Source of the DNA: Billgrantia bachuensis
Lineage (GTDB): Bacteria > Pseudomonadota > Gammaproteobacteria > Pseudomonadales > Halomonadaceae
Length of the DNA stretch: 62,701 nucleotides
Assembly: GCF_011742165.1 (NCBI RefSeq)
Contig: NZ_JAAQTO010000057.1
Span: 1 to 62,701, forward strand
Direction: 5' to 3'
The translations under genes and the position numbers were made by a program. The notes under the pieces are model-generated. The model did no database searches, was not told the origin of the DNA, and worked only from the letters and a program-made list of their open reading frames with translations. This document shows positions 36,013 to 46,629 of the stretch, in pieces. How positions within the stretch are numbered: position 1 is the stretch's first letter; every line of letters starts with the position of its first letter.

Positions 36013-36871
36013 TCTCGCAGCCTTCCCTTAGCACGGCCCAGGTCATGTTCACTGCGTCCATGGTCGGGCCAACATCATGGACGCGAAGGATACGGGCGCC
36101 CCGCTCGACCGCCAGCGACGCCAGCGCCAGGCCGCCGGGCAGGCGCTCCTCCACCGGCCGGCCCAGCACCTTGCCGATCAGGCTCTTGCGCGACAGACCC
36201 ACCAGCAGCGGCAGGTCAAAGCGGGTCATGCGATCCATGCGATTGAGCAGACGCAGGTTGTGCTCGACCGTCTTGCCGAAACCAAAGCCGGGATCGATCA
36301 GCAGGCGCTCGCGACGCAGCCCGGCGGCCTCGCAGGCCGCCACGCGCGTCTCGAGAAAGTCCATCACCGCCTCTTCAATGGGAGCATCATAACGGGGCGC
36401 CTGCTGCATGTCCTGCGGCTCGCCCTGCATGTGCATCAGGCATACCGGCAGGCCGGTGCCCAGCGCCGCCTCCAGCGCCCCCTCACGCTGCAGGGCGCGC
36501 ACGTCGTTGATCATGCCGGCGCCCAGCGCCGCGGTCTGGCGCATCACGGCGGGAGTGCTGGTATCCACCGACACCAACGCATCGAGCTCGCAGACCAACC
36601 GCTCGACCACCGGCGCCACCCGATCCAGCTCCTGCTGCGCCGTGATCGCCTGAGCGCCCGGGCGAGTCGACTCGCCACCCACGTCGATGATCGCCGCCCC
36701 CTCGGCGAGCATGCGTTCGGCATGGCGCAGCGCATCGTCGAGGGCGACATGGCGGCCGCCGTCGGAAAAGGAATCGGGAGTCACGTTGAGTATGCCCATG
36801 ACCCGGGGGTAGGAAAGGTCGAGGCGGTGCCGTCCACACGGCAGCCAGGTCGGTGCGGGATTGTCTGTCAT
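36005..36871 (-). CDS. folP: dihydropteroate synthase
   Basis: Condenses p-aminobenzoate with hydroxymethyl-dihydropterin pyrophosphate; sulfonamide target. The 288-residue barrel has VMGILNVTPDSFSDGG, DVGGESTRPGA, LIDPGFGFGKTVEHN and GLSRKS. Start ATG 36871 has AGGA 8 bases upstream. It lies between ftsH and glmM, the same order as E. coli. Together with folK at 20126 the window encodes two consecutive folate steps at separate loci. Confidence 0.97.
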   Translation of the reverse strand: MTDNPAPTWLPCGRHRLDLSYPRVMGILNVTPDSFSDGGRHVALDDALRHAERMLAEGAAIIDVGGESTRPGAQAITAQQELDRVAPVVERLVCELDALVSVDTSTPAVMRQTAALGAGMINDVRALQREGALEAALGTGLPVCLMHMQGEPQDMQQAPRYDAPIEEAVMDFLETRVAACEAAGLRRERLLIDPGFGFGKTVEHNLRLLNRMDRMTRFDLPLLVGLSRKSLIGKVLGRPVEERLPGGLALASLAVERGARILRVHDVGPTMDAVNMTWAVLREGCEND

Positions 36872-36916
36872 GTCATCGATCCTGTGGCGCAAGCCTGGGT
36901 CGGGTGCCCCCACGGC

Positions 36917-36940
36917 AAAGGCGCCCCGCTAGGGGCGCCT
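36917..36940 (-). terminator. hairpin after ftsH
   Basis: Stem AGGCGCCCC/GGGGCGCCT with a 4-base loop and a short TTT on the minus side, 18 bases past the ftsH stop. Weak T tract, so partial readthrough into folP is likely. Confidence 0.6.
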
Positions 36941-36957
36941 GGCTTCACACTTGGTCG

Positions 36958-38958
36958 TCACGACCCGGCTGGGCCACCCAGCGGGTCGGAGGGGCGGCGG
37001 CGAGGCTCTTCGTCTTCGTCCTCGTCACCGTGATCGCCATCGCCGCCGCTGTCGGTCGGTTCCTGGGCGGGCTCATCCTCGCGCTTGGGCTCGGCCTCGC
37101 CGGTGATGGGGGCACCGCTGCCGGAGTCGCCGTCTTCCCAATCCTTGGGCGGACGGGGCTTGCGGCCCTCCATGATGTCGCGGAGCTGGTCGGCGTCGAT
37201 GGTCTCGTACTGCATCAGCGCTTCGGCCATGGCATCGAGCTTGTCGCGATTCTCCTCGAGGATCTGCTGCGCCTTGGCGTAGCACTCGTCGATGATCTTG
37301 CGCACTTCCTTGTCGAGCCGGGTGGTGGTCTCACCGGACTTCAGCTTGCCGCCGCTCTGGCCCGGGCCGCCGAGGAACTGGTGCGACTCGTCCTCGTCGT
37401 ACATGATCGGCCCCATCTCCTCGGACAGGCCCCACTTGGCGACCATGTTGTGGGCCAGCTCGGTGGCACGCTTGATGTCGTTGGACGCCCCGGTGGTAAC
37501 ACCATTCGGCCCCAACGTCATCTCCTCGGCGATACGGCCGCCGAACAGCGAGCAGATCTGGCTGATGATCTGCTGGCGCGACAGGCTGTAGCGGTCCTGC
37601 TCGGGCAGGAACATGGTCACGCCCAGCGCCCGGCCGCGCGGAATGATGGTCACCTTGTAGACCGGGTCGTGCTCCGGCATCACCAGGCCAATGATGGCGT
37701 GCCCCGACTCGTGGTAGGCGGTATTGAGCTTCTCCTTGTCGGTCATGACCATGGAGCGGCGCTCGGCGCCCATCATGATCTTGTCCTTGGCCAGGTCGAG
37801 CTCCTCCATGCCGACCAGGCGCTTGTTGCGGCGCGCGGCGAACAGGGCAGCCTCGTTGACCAGGTTGGCCAGGTCGGCACCGGAGAATCCCGGGGTACCG
37901 CGGGCGATCAGCGACGGCTTGACGTCGTCGGCCAGCGGCACCTTGCGCAGGTGCACGTTGAGGATGTGTTCGCGGCCGCGAATATCGGGCAGCGGCACCA
38001 CCACCTGGCGGTCGAAGCGGCCGGGGCGCAACAGCGCGGGGTCGAGCACGTCGGGACGGTTGGTGGCGGCGATGACGATGATGCCCTCGTTGGCTTCGAA
38101 GCCATCCATCTCCACCAGCAGCTGGTTCAGGGTCTGCTCGCGTTCGTCGTTGCCACCGCCCATGCCGGCGCCGCGTGAACGACCCACAGCGTCGATCTCG
38201 TCGATGAAGATGATGCAGGGCGCCTGCTTCTTGGCTTGCTCGAACATATCGCGCACGCGGGAGGCACCCACGCCGACGAACATCTCGACGAAGTCGGAGC
38301 CGGAAATCGAGAAGAACGGCACCTTGGCCTCGCCGGCGATGGACTTCGCCAGCAGCGTCTTGCCGGTGCCCGGCGGGCCCACCATCAGTACACCGCGGGG
38401 GATAGTGCCGCCCAGGCGCTGGAACTTGGAGGGGTCGCGCAGGAAGTCGACCAGTTCCTCGACCTCCTCCTTGGCCTCGTCGCAGCCCGCAACATCGGCG
38501 AAGGTGGTCTTGATCTGGTCCTGGGAGAGCAGCTTGGCCTTGGACTTGCCGAAGCTCATCGGCCCGCCCTTGCCGCCGGCGCCCCCTTGCATCTGGCGCA
38601 TGAAGAACATGAAGATGGCCAGAATCAGCAGGATCGGGAAGCTGGCGATCAGCAACCGCGTCCACAGACTTTGCTGTTCGGGCTCCCGACCCACCACCGT
38701 GACGTTGTTGGAGAGCAGGTCGTCCATCAGCTTGGGATCTTCCGCCGCCGGCCGAATGGTCTGGAACTGCGATCCGTCGGCGCGCTCGCCGTTGATGGTG
38801 TAGCCATCGATGGTCACGCTGCGGATCTGCTGGTTCTGCACCTGCTCGACGAACTGCGAGTAGTTCATCGTCTGCGGCGTGCTATCGACGCTGAAATTGT
38901 TGAACACCGTCAGCAGCACCGCCGCGATGACCAACCAGAGGATCAGATTCTTCGCCAT
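36958..38958 (-). CDS. ftsH: ATP-dependent zinc metalloprotease FtsH
   Basis: Membrane-anchored AAA+ protease for quality control and regulated turnover (in E. coli, sigma-32 and LpxC). The 666 residues have two membrane segments (about 5-23 and 98-118), Walker A GPPGTGKT, the SRH region, the zinc site HESGH, and an acidic disordered tail. ATG 38958 (MAKNLILWLV) was chosen; the ribosome site is weak, and a perfect GGGTATACCC palindrome lies 10-19 bases upstream of the start (38968-38977). rlmE precedes it. Confidence 0.97.
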   Translation of the reverse strand: MAKNLILWLVIAAVLLTVFNNFSVDSTPQTMNYSQFVEQVQNQQIRSVTIDGYTINGERADGSQFQTIRPAAEDPKLMDDLLSNNVTVVGREPEQQSLWTRLLIASFPILLILAIFMFFMRQMQGGAGGKGGPMSFGKSKAKLLSQDQIKTTFADVAGCDEAKEEVEELVDFLRDPSKFQRLGGTIPRGVLMVGPPGTGKTLLAKSIAGEAKVPFFSISGSDFVEMFVGVGASRVRDMFEQAKKQAPCIIFIDEIDAVGRSRGAGMGGGNDEREQTLNQLLVEMDGFEANEGIIVIAATNRPDVLDPALLRPGRFDRQVVVPLPDIRGREHILNVHLRKVPLADDVKPSLIARGTPGFSGADLANLVNEAALFAARRNKRLVGMEELDLAKDKIMMGAERRSMVMTDKEKLNTAYHESGHAIIGLVMPEHDPVYKVTIIPRGRALGVTMFLPEQDRYSLSRQQIISQICSLFGGRIAEEMTLGPNGVTTGASNDIKRATELAHNMVAKWGLSEEMGPIMYDEDESHQFLGGPGQSGGKLKSGETTTRLDKEVRKIIDECYAKAQQILEENRDKLDAMAEALMQYETIDADQLRDIMEGRKPRPPKDWEDGDSGSGAPITGEAEPKREDEPAQEPTDSGGDGDHGDEDEDEEPRRRPSDPLGGPAGS

Positions 38959-39062
38959 ATCATTCAAGGGTATACCCTCATTGCAAGCTACTCTCGGCCA
39001 ACGATGCCTGGCTGTAAGACCACGCAGGGGCAAGCCATGTTCCGCCCGGCGGGACCCGCCCG

Positions 39063-39087
39063 CACAGTTCCACACTGTGGCACAGTT
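39063..39087. repeat. CACAGTT direct repeats flanking a palindrome
   Basis: CACAGTT (39063-39069), the 11-base palindrome CCACACTGTGG (39070-39080) and CACAGTT again (39081-39087) are contiguous in the rlmE-ftsH gap. Operator-like in layout; no factor is assigned. Confidence 0.5.
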
Positions 39088-39189
39088 GGGCGGCCGTGTC
39101 TGGCCATCGCACTATTAGTCTAAGGCTATCATCGATTGCCGGGTGGGTGATGCCGCATCCCAGCTCATGTCGTCGGGCCGAGCCGCGGC

Positions 39190-39846
39190 TCAGCCCCGGA
39201 ATCCATCCGCCAGCAGGTAAACCTCGCGCGAACGAGCGCGAGAGGCCTCCGGCTTGCGGGTCATCACCTTGGAAAAGCTGTCGCGCAGTTCCTTCAGGTA
39301 GGCATCGAACCCTTCGCCCTGGAACACCTTGGCCAGGAACCGGCCGCCGGGCCTCAAGGTCTGGCGCGCCAGATCGAGGGCCAACTCCACCAGATACATC
39401 GCCTGGGGCTGGTCGATGGCGCTCATGCCACTCATATTGGGGGCCATGTCGGACATCACAAGGTCCACCGGCCGCCCGTCCAGTGCAGCGAGGATTGCCT
39501 CGAGCACGGCCTCCTCGGTGAAATCGCCCTGAATGAACTCGACGCCGGCCAGGGCATCCATCTCGAGGATGTCGGAAGCGATCACCAGCCCCTCCGGGCC
39601 CACCCTGTCCGCCGCCACCTGGCTCCAGCCGCCCGGGGCCGCGCCCAGGTCGATCACGCTCATGCCGGGCTTGAACAGGCGATCCTTGTCGTCGAGCGCA
39701 AGCAGCTTGTAACTGGCGCGGCTGCGATAGCCGTCCTGCCAGCTCTGCTGCACGAAGCGGTCGTCGAAGTGCTCCTTGAGCCAGGAAGCCGAGCTCTTGC
39801 TGGCAGCCTGCTTGCCACCGCGGGGCGGAGAAGTGGATCGAGCCAC
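39190..39846 (-). CDS. rlmE: 23S rRNA (uridine-2552-2'-O)-methyltransferase
   Basis: Heat-induced SAM methyltransferase (FtsJ/RrmJ) acting on U2552 of the 50S A loop. The 218-residue protein has the SAM motif DLGAAPGGWSQV and the K-D-K-E tetrad: RASYKLLAL, MSDMAPNMSG, AKVFQG and REVYL. GTG 39846 was chosen, with AAGGTG upstream; it gives the family length. It is divergent from yhbY, and ftsH follows, as in E. coli. Confidence 0.94.
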   Translation of the reverse strand: MARSTSPPRGGKQAASKSSASWLKEHFDDRFVQQSWQDGYRSRASYKLLALDDKDRLFKPGMSVIDLGAAPGGWSQVAADRVGPEGLVIASDILEMDALAGVEFIQGDFTEEAVLEAILAALDGRPVDLVMSDMAPNMSGMSAIDQPQAMYLVELALDLARQTLRPGGRFLAKVFQGEGFDAYLKELRDSFSKVMTRKPEASRARSREVYLLADGFRG

Positions 39847-40009
39847 ACGATCACCTTGACTGAAGATTCCGAACTGCTCAGGCACGCCGGCCCGGTTCGG
39901 TATGACGCGGAGCTGGCCGAGGCCGAACTCAGGCCTTGCCATGCTTTCGCCGGCGCGCATTTCACCGTACCATGGCAGGTTACGCGCAACCGGGAAGACG
40001 CAAGATACC

Positions 40010-40336
40010 ATGAGCTTGTCACAGGCACAAAAGAAAGCATTCCGCAGCATCGGCCACCATCTCAACCCGGTGGTAACGGTGTCGGAGAACGGCGTTTCCG
40101 AGGGCGTGCTGGCCGAACTCGAGCGGGCGCTCGCCGATCACGAACTGATCAAGGTGAAGCTGGCCTTGGCCGAGCGCGACGATCGCGCCGCGATGCTCGA
40201 GGAGCTGCTGGCCGCCAGTGGCGCCGAGCGCGTGCAGACCATCGGCAAGATGGCGCTGCTCTATCGCAGGAACCCCCAGGCCAACCCCAAGCTATCCAAC
40301 GTCAAGCGCTTCGAGAATCACCACGGGCGCCACTAG
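40010..40336 (+). CDS. yhbY: YhbY/CRM-domain RNA-binding protein
   Basis: Single CRM domain protein associated with pre-50S particles. The 108 residues run MSLSQAQKKAFRSIGHHLNP, HELIKVKLA, and the C-terminal GKMALLYRRNPQ, close to the GxxxxLYR signature. A little longer than E. coli YhbY (97) due to the C-terminal tail. Start by homology; ribosome site weak. It diverges from rlmE and converges on greA. Confidence 0.93.
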   Translation: MSLSQAQKKAFRSIGHHLNPVVTVSENGVSEGVLAELERALADHELIKVKLALAERDDRAAMLEELLAASGAERVQTIGKMALLYRRNPQANPKLSNVKRFENHHGRH

Positions 40337-40388
40337 GCGCTGACGCGCCAGCGGCGAGCCCCGGGCTCCGGGCCGCGAGCAACTTCGC

Positions 40389-40420
40389 AAAAGCCCGCGA
40401 CAAACTGTCGCGGGCTTTTT
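40389..40420. terminator. bidirectional terminator between yhbY and greA
   Basis: Fourteen-base perfect stem from AAAAGCCCGCGACA to TGTCGCGGGCTTTT with loop AAC; T runs on both strands. Confidence 0.92.
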
Positions 40421-40423
40421 CTG

Positions 40424-40470
40424 GCTCGTAGCTCGTAGCTCGTAGCTCGTAGCTCGTAGCTCGTAGCTCA
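40424..40470. repeat. GCTCGTA heptamer tandem repeat
   Basis: Six perfect copies of GCTCGTA (40424-40465) and a partial seventh lie between the terminator and the greA stop codon, the last bases touching the stop. Non-coding simple repeat that may vary in copy number. Confidence 0.9.
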
Positions 40471-40940
40471 GCGATGCTCGACGCTTGAGATCTCGTACTC
40501 GACCTCGCCACCGGGCGTAGCCACCACCACCACGTCACCCTCCTCCTTGCCGATCAAGGCACGGGCGATGGGCGAGGTGACGGAGATCTTTCCGCTCTTG
40601 ATGTCGGCCTCGTCCTCACCGACGATCTGATAGCTGACCTCCTCGTCGTTGCCGAGGTTGATCAGTTCGACAGTAACGCCGAAGATCACCTTGCCGGTCT
40701 GCGGCAACTTGTGCACGTCGATCACCTGGGCGTTGGAGAGCTTGCTTTCGATCTCCTGGATACGCCCTTCGATGAAGCCCTGCTGTTCGCGCGCCGCATG
40801 GTACTCGGCGTTCTCCTTGAGGTCGCCGTGCTCACGAGCCTCGGCGATCGCCGCGATCACCCTGGGACGCGCCTCACCCTTGAGTTCCTCGAGTTCCTTG
40901 CGCAGGCGTGCCTCACCGGCAACGGTCATCGGGACCTTGT

Positions 40941-40944
<4 letters not shown>
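40468..40944 (-). CDS. greA: transcription elongation factor GreA
   Basis: Rescues backtracked RNA polymerase by stimulating transcript cleavage. The 158-residue protein has the N-terminal coiled coil with tip acidic residues (REHGDLKENAEYHAAREQQ, about 37-55) and a C-terminal FKBP-like domain ending in GGEVEYEISSVEH. It overlaps carB by 4 bases, giving carA-carB-greA on the minus strand as in Pseudomonas. Confidence 0.97.
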
Positions 40945-44186
<3,242 letters not shown>

Positions 44187-44237
44187 GGTGCTCCCCGCAA
44201 AAAGTGGTGACGAATGGCGACGTTCTCGGGGCTCGGC

Positions 44238-45398
44238 CTAGCGGCGGGCCTTCATCATCTCGACGAAACGATCGAACAGCGGCGACACGTCGCGCGGCCC
44301 GGGGCTCGCTTCGGGGTGGCCCTGGAAGCTGAAGGCCGCGCGGTCGGTCAGCTCGATGCCCTGCAGCGTGCCGTCGAACAGCGAACGGTGGATGGCGCGC
44401 ACGTTGCTCGGCAGGCTCGCCTCGTCCACGGCGAAGCCGTGGTTCTGGCTGGTGATCATCACGCGGCCGCTGTCGAGATCCTGCACCGGGTGGTTGGCGC
44501 CATGGTGGCCATGGTTCATCTTCACCGTCTTGGCACCGGCGGCCAGCGCCAGCAGCTGGTGACCCAGGCAGATGCCGAACACGGGAACCTCGGTCTCGAG
44601 AATTTCGCGGATCGCCTGGATGGCGTAGTCGCAGGGTTTGGGGTCGCCGGGGCCGTTGGCCAGCAAAATGCCGTCGGGGTTCTTGGCCAGCACTTCCGCG
44701 GCCGGGGTCTGCGCCGGTACCACGCTGAGGCGGCAGCCGCGCGAGGCGAGCATGCGCAGGATGTTGTACTTCACGCCGTAGTCGTAGACCACCACGTGGA
44801 AGGGACGCTCGCTGCCCGTGGCATCGACGTTGCCCTGGCCCAGCACCCACTCAGCCTCGCTCCACTCGTAGGCCTGCCTGCACGAGACCTCCTTGGCCAG
44901 GTCCATGCCCTTGAGCCCCGGGAATTCTCGCGCCGCAGCCAGCGCGCGCTCGACGGCGTCGTCGCCCTCGGCCTCGCTACCGGCCAGGATCGCCCCGTTC
45001 TGGGCGCCCTTGTCGCGCAGGATGCGTGTCAGTCGGCGGGTGTCGATGTCGGCGATGCCGAGCACGTTGCGGCTCTTGAGATAGTCGGAGAGCGACTGCT
45101 CGGAGCGGAAGTTGCTGGCGATGAGCGGCAGGTCGCGGATCACCAGGCCGGCGGCGGCGATGCCGTCGGACTCGACGTCCTCGGCGTTGATGCCGGTGTT
45201 ACCGATGTGCGGGTAGGTCAGGGTCACGATCTGCCGGGTATAGGAGAGGTCGGTGAGGATCTCCTGATAGCCGGTCATGGCCGTATTGAACACCACCTCA
45301 CCGCTGGTTCGTCCATCGGCGCCGATGGCCGTGCCGTGGAAAATGCTGCCATCTTCCAGGGCCAATATCGCGGGTCTGTTCAATGCGGGGCTGTTCAA
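44238..45398 (-). CDS. carA: carbamoyl-phosphate synthase small subunit
   Basis: Glutamine amidotransferase subunit. The 386-residue product has the N-terminal CPSase domain (AILALEDGSIFHG, NTAMTGYQEILTD) and a class I GATase with nucleophile Cys in FGICLGHQLLAL and His-Glu in GHPEAS. I chose a TTG start at 45398: GGAGG lies 8 bases upstream and the product aligns to E. coli CarA. The frame stays open through the leader, so longer starts cannot be excluded. The leader holds an attenuator-like structure (45478-45560). Confidence 0.93.
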   Translation of the reverse strand: MNSPALNRPAILALEDGSIFHGTAIGADGRTSGEVVFNTAMTGYQEILTDLSYTRQIVTLTYPHIGNTGINAEDVESDGIAAAGLVIRDLPLIASNFRSEQSLSDYLKSRNVLGIADIDTRRLTRILRDKGAQNGAILAGSEAEGDDAVERALAAAREFPGLKGMDLAKEVSCRQAYEWSEAEWVLGQGNVDATGSERPFHVVVYDYGVKYNILRMLASRGCRLSVVPAQTPAAEVLAKNPDGILLANGPGDPKPCDYAIQAIREILETEVPVFGICLGHQLLALAAGAKTVKMNHGHHGANHPVQDLDSGRVMITSQNHGFAVDEASLPSNVRAIHRSLFDGTLQGIELTDRAAFSFQGHPEASPGPRDVSPLFDRFVEMMKARR

Positions 45399-45477
45399 GA
45401 CAAGGTCCTCCCATGCTGATGCGAGCCTGAGGGGCGCAGGCTCGGCGGCTATCGTCATTGCGACAGATTCGGCTCGT

Positions 45478-45560
45478 AAAAAAGCGGGACGAAGCCGATT
45501 TAAGGAACCGGTTTCATCCCGCTTGTTGTCTTTGCTCGGGGGCTGGCCACGCAACAAGCG
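45478..45560 (-). promoter_or_regulatory. carAB leader attenuator (terminator/antiterminator pair)
   Basis: Minus strand. A 16-position stem (arms at 45509-45524 and 45482-45497, one mismatch and one G-U) with six Ts after it is a strong terminator 80 bases before the carA start. An upstream 9-base perfect pair (45552-45560 with 45520-45528) shares five bases with the terminator arm, so the two are mutually exclusive. A 16-codon GTG mini-ORF (45550 to 45500) ends in the terminator loop. It could instead simply terminate dapB. Confidence 0.65.
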
Positions 45561-45592
45561 CGCAGTTGGACTGCTGTATTTCAGGCGCCCGG

Positions 45593-45604
45593 CCAAAATT
45601 TTGG
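45593..45604. promoter_or_regulatory. CCAAAATTTTGG palindrome upstream of the carA leader
   Basis: Perfect 12-base palindrome about 40 bases before the antiterminator on the minus strand. Position suits an operator or UP-like element of the carA promoter; no factor is assigned. Confidence 0.4.
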
Positions 45605-45691
45605 AGATGTTACAGGATTCTCCCCTGCTCGACCACCCCTACTGAGCCAGAAGTGTTGTCTGCCGCCGCACCTCAGGGGCGCCGAGGCAAC

Positions 45692-46495
45692 TCAGAGACC
45701 CAGCACGTCCTGCATGCCATAGCGGCCGTTTTCTTGATCGGCCACCCAGCGCGCCGCGCGCACCGCGCCCTTGGCGAAGGTCATGCGGCTCGAAGCCTTG
45801 TGGGTGATCTCGATGCGCTCACCCTCGGTGGCGAACATCACCGTGTGCTCACCGACGATGTCGCCGGCGCGCACCGTGGCGAAGCCGATCTCCTTGTCGC
45901 TGCGCGGCCCGCACTGGCCGACGCGCTCGAACACGCCGTGCTCCTTGAGCGTGCGGCCCAGGGCGTCGGCTACCACCTCGCCCATCCTCAGCGCGGTGCC
46001 GGAGGGCGAGTCGACCTTGTGGCGGTGGTGGGCCTCGATCACCTCGATGTCGTAACCCTCGTCGCCCAGCGCCCTGGCCGCGGTTTCCAGCAGCTTCAGG
46101 GTCAGGTTGACGCCCACGCTCATGTTGGGGGCGAAGACGAAGGGCAGCCTGTCGCGGTAGCCGTCAAGTTCGGCCAGCTCGTCATCGGAGAGCCCGGTGG
46201 TGCCGATCACCATGCGCTTGCCGTGGTCGGCGCAGAAGGCCAGGTTGGCCAGCGTGACCCGAGGCGCGGTGAAGTCGATCAGCACGTCGAAGTCGTCGAC
46301 GATGGCATCGAGCGAATCCACCGCGGTCACGCCCAGCTTGCCCAGCCCCGCCAGCTCGCCGATATCGGCTCCGGCCAGCGAACTTCCCGGCTCGACGATG
46401 CCGCCGGCCAGGCTGGCCCCGGCATCCTGCTGCACGGCGTTGACCAGGGTGCGGCCCATGCGGCCGGCGACACCGACGATGGCGATACGGGTCAT
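45692..46495 (-). CDS. dapB: 4-hydroxy-tetrahydrodipicolinate reductase
   Basis: NAD(P)H-dependent reductase in lysine/diaminopimelate synthesis. The 267-residue protein has the Rossmann opening IAIVGVAGRMGR, DFTAPRVTLAN, IGTTGLSDDE and the signature EAHHRHKVDSPSGTAL with catalytic His and Lys. AGGAG is upstream of ATG 46495. dapB-carA-carB is the Pseudomonas order. It diverges from the kinase/RNase Z fusion gene. Confidence 0.97.
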   Translation of the reverse strand: MTRIAIVGVAGRMGRTLVNAVQQDAGASLAGGIVEPGSSLAGADIGELAGLGKLGVTAVDSLDAIVDDFDVLIDFTAPRVTLANLAFCADHGKRMVIGTTGLSDDELAELDGYRDRLPFVFAPNMSVGVNLTLKLLETAARALGDEGYDIEVIEAHHRHKVDSPSGTALRMGEVVADALGRTLKEHGVFERVGQCGPRSDKEIGFATVRAGDIVGEHTVMFATEGERIEITHKASSRMTFAKGAVRAARWVADQENGRYGMQDVLGL

Positions 46496-46629
46496 GCGGG
46501 CTCCTGCAAATCTGAAGAGTGGAATCGAGGGGCAGTATACCAGAGCACGGAGCCGCCGGGCCGAGCGCTTGGGCAGAACGGGCACTGTCGCCCACACTGG
46601 GCATAGCGACTTACGGAGCAAGGAACGCG

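Noticed and set aside
40424..40470. Tandem GCTCGTA units as a CRISPR array
   Set aside because: Seven-base contiguous units without spacers are a simple repeat.
46519..46629. Upstream ATG for the kinase/RNase Z gene
   Set aside because: The additional 37 residues have no ribosome site and overlap the dapB promoter region; ATG 46630 has AAGGAA.
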